Shown here piece after piece: positions 11,392-15,920 of a stretch of DNA of 15,920 bases. A program made the position numbers and the translations under genes. The notes below the pieces were generated by a model. The model was not told where the DNA came from and ran no database searches. It saw nothing but the letters and a program-made list of their open reading frames with translations. The DNA is from Bacillota bacterium (GTDB lineage Bacteria > Bacillota > Clostridia > Acetivibrionales > Acetivibrionaceae), in the NCBI GenBank assembly GCA_023421115.1, contig JAEZUI010000228.1, forward strand, positions 1-15,920, written 5' to 3'. Position 1 is the first letter of the stretch. Each line of letters opens with the position of its first letter.

Positions 11392-13929
11392 CTACTCCGC
11401 AATCCTCAACCGTTCCACCACACTTTGTTTATCTACTCCAATAAATGCAAGATACGGAATTAATGCCGATAATACAAGCAATACAGGATATGCAATAAAC
11501 AGTGGCAGGATGTCAAATTTATAGCTCATAAACCAGATTACTTTTGAAAACTGCGAGAGGACTCCTAAAGTGAATATTCCTGTTAAGATGAATGAAATGG
11601 CTATAGTTAAAAAACCACAGTATAGACCTTCATATATAAGCATCTTTCTAAGCTGCCATTTTGTCATTCCTACGCTTTCCATCATTGCAAATTCCCTTCG
11701 CTGTGTGACTATGCTTGTGAATACAGAGTTTATAAAGTTTAGTATTCCTATAATGCCGATTATTAGGCAAAGAACTCCGCCTACGGAAAGTATCATATTT
11801 TGCAAATCTTCAAATTCCTTTTTATATGTTTCACGGGAATTATACGACATTTGAATCTCCACAGATTTTGTGTAAGACTTTATGAATTCTTCAAGTTCAT
11901 CCTCTTTACCATCCTTTGCATTGCAGATGTAAGTCATAGGTACAGGATTTTTATAATAGTTACGTAATTCTTCAAGGGGCATAGCGAAAGCAACGCTTCC
12001 ATAACGACGGCTGCAATTGGTAGACCGCATACGATAATACCCCATAACCTCGTATTCCTTTGCACCATCAAAGTTCGTACTTAAATCATCCTGATAAACT
12101 TTTAACTTTACCTTTTCTCCAATCCTATATAAAGCTTTATCATACATAATATTTCCGTTGTCATCAGCAGTTAGACCGAGAAGCAGGAATTTTCCGGTTT
12201 TGAATTTATCTTTATCGTAGCTTCCCTTTACAATTTCAAGGTTTTCCAGTACAAAATCATCCATTGCATAAATATCTGCAATAGGAACAGTAGAACCATC
12301 AGGTAAATACATTTTGCCAGCTTCGTACTCAACATTTCCATCATATTTTGATATAATCATCATCTCAGGAATGTTATAAATCAGCCCGCCTCTGTCAAAG
12401 CTTTTCTGCTCCTCAATAGCAGATATAGTTGTCTTCGAAACCGGGGTATCGTCTCTGAATTTATTCTTGAAATAAGCAGCATGAGCAACCTGAAAATCAA
12501 CATCGATGAATTTACTTACAAACTTATCCATATCAAAACTTCCTGTTAGCGTATACACTGTGTTGAGTAAAACCAGGCTCAAAGAAATAGAAACCACTGT
12601 GATAAAAGTCCTCTTCTTGTTTCTGCCAAGGTTTGAAAAGGACATTTTATGCAGTTTACCGCCATTAGTTCCTTTTTTGATTCTGTTCAATCTGCTATGA
12701 ATATTACTACTCACACCGTTGTACTTTACAGCTTCAACAGGGGAAATATATGATGCTATCTTTGCAGGTTTTCTACAGCTGATATATACTGTAAACAATG
12801 CAAATATTGCTGAGCCGATAAAAATAACCGGATTAATAGAAACTGTTGCGACGGATGAAATTGAAGCTTTTATAATTAAAGGCAGAAGGATTTTGCCCAA
12901 TAAAAACCCAAATATCAAACCTGCTGGAATTCCTATTGCGGACATTTTTAGTGCTTGTACCAGAAGTATTCTCTTTATTTGCTTTTTCGTTGTACCTATA
13001 GTTTTAAGAAGGCCATAAAATCGGATATCACGCATTACTGAAATCTGAAAAATATTATAGATAATTAGATATCCCGTAAATACTATCAATAAAGCACCCA
13101 TCAAAACTGCAAACCAGACCGAAAGGTTACCTTCGGAAGTTGTAGAAAAATAAGCCCAATTAACACCATATTGAATTACATTATCACCATTTCCGTCAAC
13201 TTTATAACCACTATCTGAAATAACCTGCATAATATTCTCATCAATATTGCGACTGTTTTCAAAGAGTACATAAGCTTGGCAGGAGCCAATACTATCACGA
13301 TCTTTATAGTATTGCTGTCCTCTTCCCGCAAGGTTTACTTCAATGAATTCCTTTGAAACTGTTATGATTCCAACTGGGAATGCAGGATCTCCCTTATAGT
13401 ATCCAGTAAGTATAAACTCTTTTTCTTCTATCCTATCCCCAAAATCACAGAGCAAAGTTACCTTTTGCCCGATTTCGCGAGGAACTCCAAGAAAATCCAA
13501 GGTGACAGTATCTGTTGAAATCTCATTCTGGGCTACGGGGAGTCTCCCTGTTGTAGGAAAGTTATAACCAAGCTTTGCGCTTGTTTTATCGCAATAGTCA
13601 ATTTCTGTATAGCGTTTCAGAAGCTTTTCATTGACTGCCTCACCTGCATATATACTCAAACCAACTTCTTTTATTAAAGGATGTCTTGAAAGTCTTTCAT
13701 ATTGTTCCTGAGATAGGTATTTAAACGAACCATGTGCATAACCTCCAGCCATGCGCATACTGCTTTCTTCAATACTCTCAATCAAACCTGTTCCAATTGT
13801 AAAAAGGCTAGTAAACAAAATCGTTGTAAGTATAATTGCCAAAATAGCAATAGAGTTTCGAGACTTGTTTGCTTTGTAGCTCTTTAATGAAAGATTTGAG
13901 ATAGCCTTCCTGTTTGACACTTTAATCAT
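11392..13929 (-). CDS. ABC transporter permease with duplicated FtsX domains
   Basis: The ATG at 13929 is preferred: AGGTGGTGAT lies just upstream, and it overlaps the ATPase stop by 8 bases; an earlier in-frame ATG at 13962 would overlap more. The product is 845 residues with two FtsX halves. Helix 1 (about 24-48) is followed by an external domain of about 220 residues, then helices near 269-293, 323-352 and 364-385, with the cytoplasmic GLLKTIGTTKKQIKR segment between. A fifth helix (440-462) starts the second half, with a further external domain (463 to about 710) and three last helices, including the FtsX segment REFAMMESVGMTKWQL. This is about eight helices with two external domains, unlike BceB (ten helices, one domain). 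It is one subunit of a type VII, MacB-like ABC system, which uses mechanical movement and not always transport; the substrate is unknown. Downstream of it there is no further gene on this strand in the window. Confidence 0.93.
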   Translation of the reverse strand: MIKVSNRKAISNLSLKSYKANKSRNSIAILAIILTTILFTSLFTIGTGLIESIEESSMRMAGGYAHGSFKYLSQEQYERLSRHPLIKEVGLSIYAGEAVNEKLLKRYTEIDYCDKTSAKLGYNFPTTGRLPVAQNEISTDTVTLDFLGVPREIGQKVTLLCDFGDRIEEKEFILTGYYKGDPAFPVGIITVSKEFIEVNLAGRGQQYYKDRDSIGSCQAYVLFENSRNIDENIMQVISDSGYKVDGNGDNVIQYGVNWAYFSTTSEGNLSVWFAVLMGALLIVFTGYLIIYNIFQISVMRDIRFYGLLKTIGTTKKQIKRILLVQALKMSAIGIPAGLIFGFLLGKILLPLIIKASISSVATVSINPVIFIGSAIFALFTVYISCRKPAKIASYISPVEAVKYNGVSSNIHSRLNRIKKGTNGGKLHKMSFSNLGRNKKRTFITVVSISLSLVLLNTVYTLTGSFDMDKFVSKFIDVDFQVAHAAYFKNKFRDDTPVSKTTISAIEEQKSFDRGGLIYNIPEMMIISKYDGNVEYEAGKMYLPDGSTVPIADIYAMDDFVLENLEIVKGSYDKDKFKTGKFLLLGLTADDNGNIMYDKALYRIGEKVKLKVYQDDLSTNFDGAKEYEVMGYYRMRSTNCSRRYGSVAFAMPLEELRNYYKNPVPMTYICNAKDGKEDELEEFIKSYTKSVEIQMSYNSRETYKKEFEDLQNMILSVGGVLCLIIGIIGILNFINSVFTSIVTQRREFAMMESVGMTKWQLRKMLIYEGLYCGFLTIAISFILTGIFTLGVLSQFSKVIWFMSYKFDILPLFIAYPVLLVLSALIPYLAFIGVDKQSVVERLRIAE

Positions 13930-14602
13930 TGCTATCACCACCTGATACTTTGCCATCTTCAATTCTTATAATGCGATTAGCCATTTGCGCAAGTTCTTCA
14001 TTATGAGTAATCATCACAATGGTTTGACGAAATTTCTCACCTGTAACCTTTAAAAGGCCCAAAACATCCTGACTTGTTTTGCTGTCTAAATTGCCTGTGG
14101 GCTCATCGGCAAGAATAATGGCAGGTTTTGTTGCCAGTGCCCTTGCAATTGCCACCCTCTGCTGCTGGCCTCCCGAAAGCTGGTTGGGCAGATTGTTTAG
14201 TTTGCTCTCAAGGCCTAAGGTGGTTACAATTTTATCTATATAATCTCCATCTACCTTATTACCGTCCAATTCGATGGGAAGTACAATGTTTTCATACACA
14301 TTCAACACAGGTACAAGGTTATAGCTTTGAAAGACGAATCCGATTTTCCGCCTTCGAAAAATAGTCAGTTCGTCATCCTTTAAAGAAAAAATCTCTTTTC
14401 CGTCAACCTTCACTATGCCGCTTGTTGGACGGTCTAGGCCTCCAAGCATATGTAAAAGAGTGGACTTTCCACTGCCAGATGACCCAACAACTGCTATAAA
14501 TTCGCAAGGTTCAATAGACAAATTCACATTGTCCAATGCCCTTACAAGATTTGGTGCAGTACCATAAAATTTATTCAAATCTGTTGTCTCCAGAATACTC
14601 AT
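13922..14602 (-). CDS. ABC transporter ATP-binding protein (MacB/LolD type)
   Basis: The start at 14602 has AGGAGGTG (14608-14615, minus strand) in front; longer forms reaching 14686 lack one. The product is 226 residues, normal for the family, with Walker A GSSGSGKST (40-48), Q-loop Q92 (FVFQSYN), ABC signature LSGGQQQRVAIARAL (142-156), Walker B IILADE (162-167), D-loop GNLD and switch H200 (MITHNEE). The LxDRPTSG and DEPTGNLDSKT wording is characteristic of the MacB/LolD/FtsE cluster that pairs with FtsX-type permeases, as it does here. It powers the neighbouring permease from the cytoplasmic side. An 86-base gap separates it from the kinase gene, the only gap in the operon, and could hold a regulated promoter, though I see no clear -35/-10 pair. 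Confidence 0.95.
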   Translation of the reverse strand: MSILETTDLNKFYGTAPNLVRALDNVNLSIEPCEFIAVVGSSGSGKSTLLHMLGGLDRPTSGIVKVDGKEIFSLKDDELTIFRRRKIGFVFQSYNLVPVLNVYENIVLPIELDGNKVDGDYIDKIVTTLGLESKLNNLPNQLSGGQQQRVAIARALATKPAIILADEPTGNLDSKTSQDVLGLLKVTGEKFRQTIVMITHNEELAQMANRIIRIEDGKVSGGDSND

Positions 14603-14688
14603 TGAAGCACCTCCTCTAATTATTATCTTAAGTTTAGCACAACAATCTTTCGAGTAACTTTCTGAAATATAACAGTTTTGACACAATT

Positions 14689-15627
14689 CTAACCATGTGG
14701 AAGAAATACCGAAAATGTAGAACCACTTCCTACCTTTGAGGCCACTTTAATGTATCCTCCTTGAGCACTGATAATCTCTCTTGCTAAGTACAACCCAATA
14801 CCTACACCCTCATCATTGTGAACCTTAGGCGAGCGGTAAAACCTTTGAAATATTTTTGCCTGTTCATCTTCTGATATTCCCATTCCATTATCAGAAATAT
14901 CTATTCGTACAAACATCTCATAGGTAGTTGCACAAATTATTACTTTGCCACCTCTAGATGTATATTTTACAGCATTGTCCAGAATATTTACCACTGCTTC
15001 ACTAGTCCATTTATGGTCGAATACAGCCTCAATATCACCACAGCTTCGGCTTATTGTAATCTGCTTTACCGATGCTTTTGGGAAAAGGTTATCTGCACAC
15101 TCATCAATAAGCTTTTTGACAGAACATTTTTGAGGCTTTACAGATATAATCCCCGTTTCCATGCGTGACATTCTGACCAGTGACTGAATAAGAAAACTCA
15201 ATTTATCCGATTGCCTTTCAACCTCGCTTACAAGCCTTTTTTGATCATCAGTCAGGCTTTCCTCCGAAAGTAGGTTAATATACAGCAGTATATTCGAAAT
15301 TGGAGTTTTGGTCTGATGATAAATATCTGAAATTAGCGTCCTAATTTTATTTCGCTCTTCAAGGAGAGCTTTTTGGTTGTAGCTTGTGATGTCAAGTTCT
15401 CGTTTCAGCTTTGATTCAAGTGCCGACAGAATGGATTCATCAAAGGTTTTCTCATTAAAATTGCCTGAAGCAAGATTGTCAATAATGTTCTCCAACCTCT
15501 TAAGCAATTTTTTTGATCGGAAATGATTAATAACTCCAAGTATAGCTGCACCAATTAATACTCCTAAAGCAAAAATTAAAACCATTGAAACAGTCTTAAG
15601 TCCCTGATAAGAAATGACATCATACAT
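14689..15627 (-). CDS. Sensor histidine kinase with a single membrane helix
   Basis: A 312-residue kinase. One membrane helix is visible (about 12-34), with only some 10 residues before it, so there is no external sensor domain. A linker region (about 35-95) leads to the dimerisation helix with phospho-acceptor H104 in DIYHQTKTPIS. The catalytic domain has N box NILDNAVKYT (214-223), G1 box DNGMGI (246-251), F box FQRF (260-263) and G2 box GVGIGLYL (274-281). All kinase residues are in place. Kinases without a sensor domain next to a FtsX-type ABC pair usually sense through the transporter (BceS is the model, with two helices). The start overlaps the regulator's stop by 8 bases. It should phosphorylate the regulator encoded upstream. 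Confidence 0.93.
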   Translation of the reverse strand: MYDVISYQGLKTVSMVLIFALGVLIGAAILGVINHFRSKKLLKRLENIIDNLASGNFNEKTFDESILSALESKLKRELDITSYNQKALLEERNKIRTLISDIYHQTKTPISNILLYINLLSEESLTDDQKRLVSEVERQSDKLSFLIQSLVRMSRMETGIISVKPQKCSVKKLIDECADNLFPKASVKQITISRSCGDIEAVFDHKWTSEAVVNILDNAVKYTSRGGKVIICATTYEMFVRIDISDNGMGISEDEQAKIFQRFYRSPKVHNDEGVGIGLYLAREIISAQGGYIKVASKVGSGSTFSVFLPHG

Positions 15628-15920
15628 CTGATTTCACCTTCCATGAATAACCCATGCCATACACTGTTTGAATATATACAGGTTGAGACGGATCATCCTC
15701 AAGTTTGTTGCGTAATCTTCGAATTGTAACAGAGAGGGCATTCTCGTTGACGAAATCCGATGCATCGCTCCATACCCTGTCTATAAGCATATCACGAGTA
15801 AGAATGTTTCCTCGGTTTTCCACTAGAATACGGAGCAGCTTTTGCTCAGTTTTACTTAACTCAATCTCTTTGCCGTTTTTGGTAAACAACATTGCATCAA
15901 AATCGAAACAAATTCCATTT
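15620..15920 (-). CDS. OmpR/PhoB-type response regulator, C-terminal DNA-binding part (5' truncated by window edge)
   Basis: The frame stays open from the right edge: residues before the first visible Met read NGICFDFDA, a strand typical of the start of the effector domain. So the receiver domain lies outside the window, and the ATG near 15892 is not the true start. The visible 99 codons form the winged helix: ELSKTEQKLLRILVENRGNI, then DRVW, the recognition helix ENALSVTIRRLRNKLEDDPS and the wing YIQTVYGMGYSW. It is the first visible gene of the operon and the partner of the kinase. Likely targets include the ABC genes downstream, in line with other systems of this layout. Confidence 0.93.
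   Translation of the reverse strand, partial: NGICFDFDAMLFTKNGKEIELSKTEQKLLRILVENRGNILTRDMLIDRVWSDASDFVNENALSVTIRRLRNKLEDDPSQPVYIQTVYGMGYSWKVKSDV

Noticed and set aside
14603..14688. Regulator-bound promoter between kinase and ATPase genes
   Set aside because: The gap is suggestive, but I could not find a convincing -35/-10 pair or inverted repeat, so it is only mentioned under the ATPase.

Overview
The window looks like chromosome from a low-GC, endospore-type Firmicute, most likely a Clostridia member. The support is AT-rich DNA, strong AGGAGG-type ribosome binding sites, a frequent choice of GTG/TTG starts, an S-layer-homology (SLH) surface protein, a barnase/barstar pair and a Firmicutes-style regulator-kinase-ABC operon. 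No RNA gene, insertion sequence, CRISPR array, phage gene or replication origin was found.

Layout. (1) Bases 1-2540 hold the 3' part of a large secreted surface protein with Ig-like domains and three C-terminal SLH repeats; it is visibly GC-richer than everything after it and its start lies left of the window. (2) About 750 bases follow without an intact gene. They hold a possible broken C-terminal tail of the SLH gene, a perfect 16-bp hairpin, two adjacent perfect palindromes, possible decayed coding sequence with tandem hairpins, and a candidate promoter. (3) 3293-7398 carries four independent-looking plus-strand genes: an MFS transporter, an unrecognised three-helix membrane protein, a SAM methyltransferase and a PlsC-like acyltransferase. 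(4) 7612-8611 is a compact two-gene unit: a lipoprotein whose C-terminal domain is a barnase-type ribonuclease, overlapping by an ATGA junction a barstar-type inhibitor, closed by a clear intrinsic terminator. (5) An alpha/beta-hydrolase (lipase-like) gene lies convergent to it on the minus strand. (6) 9680-11227 is a plus-strand run of two tiny ORFs, an iron-sulfur-flavoprotein-like reductase, a GNAT acetyltransferase and a frameshifted small membrane-protein ORF, apparently served by an extended -10 promoter at 9621. (7) 11392 to the right edge, minus strand, is a tightly packed regulatory/export operon: OmpR-type response regulator (cut by the edge), single-helix histidine kinase, ABC ATPase and a large duplicated FtsX-type permease, with 8-base overlaps at two of the three junctions.

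How the genes work together. The two clear functional units are the membrane-anchored RNase with its cytoplasmic immunity protein, and the two-component/ABC module, which probably senses and answers an envelope stress such as an antimicrobial peptide. The remaining genes are metabolic or accessory singletons. I did not find a convincing undescribed multi-gene system. The most distinctive items are the lipobox-barnase on a long charged stalk, the frameshifted or tiny ORFs around 9.7-11.2 kb, and the structured non-coding stretch at 2.5-3.3 kb.
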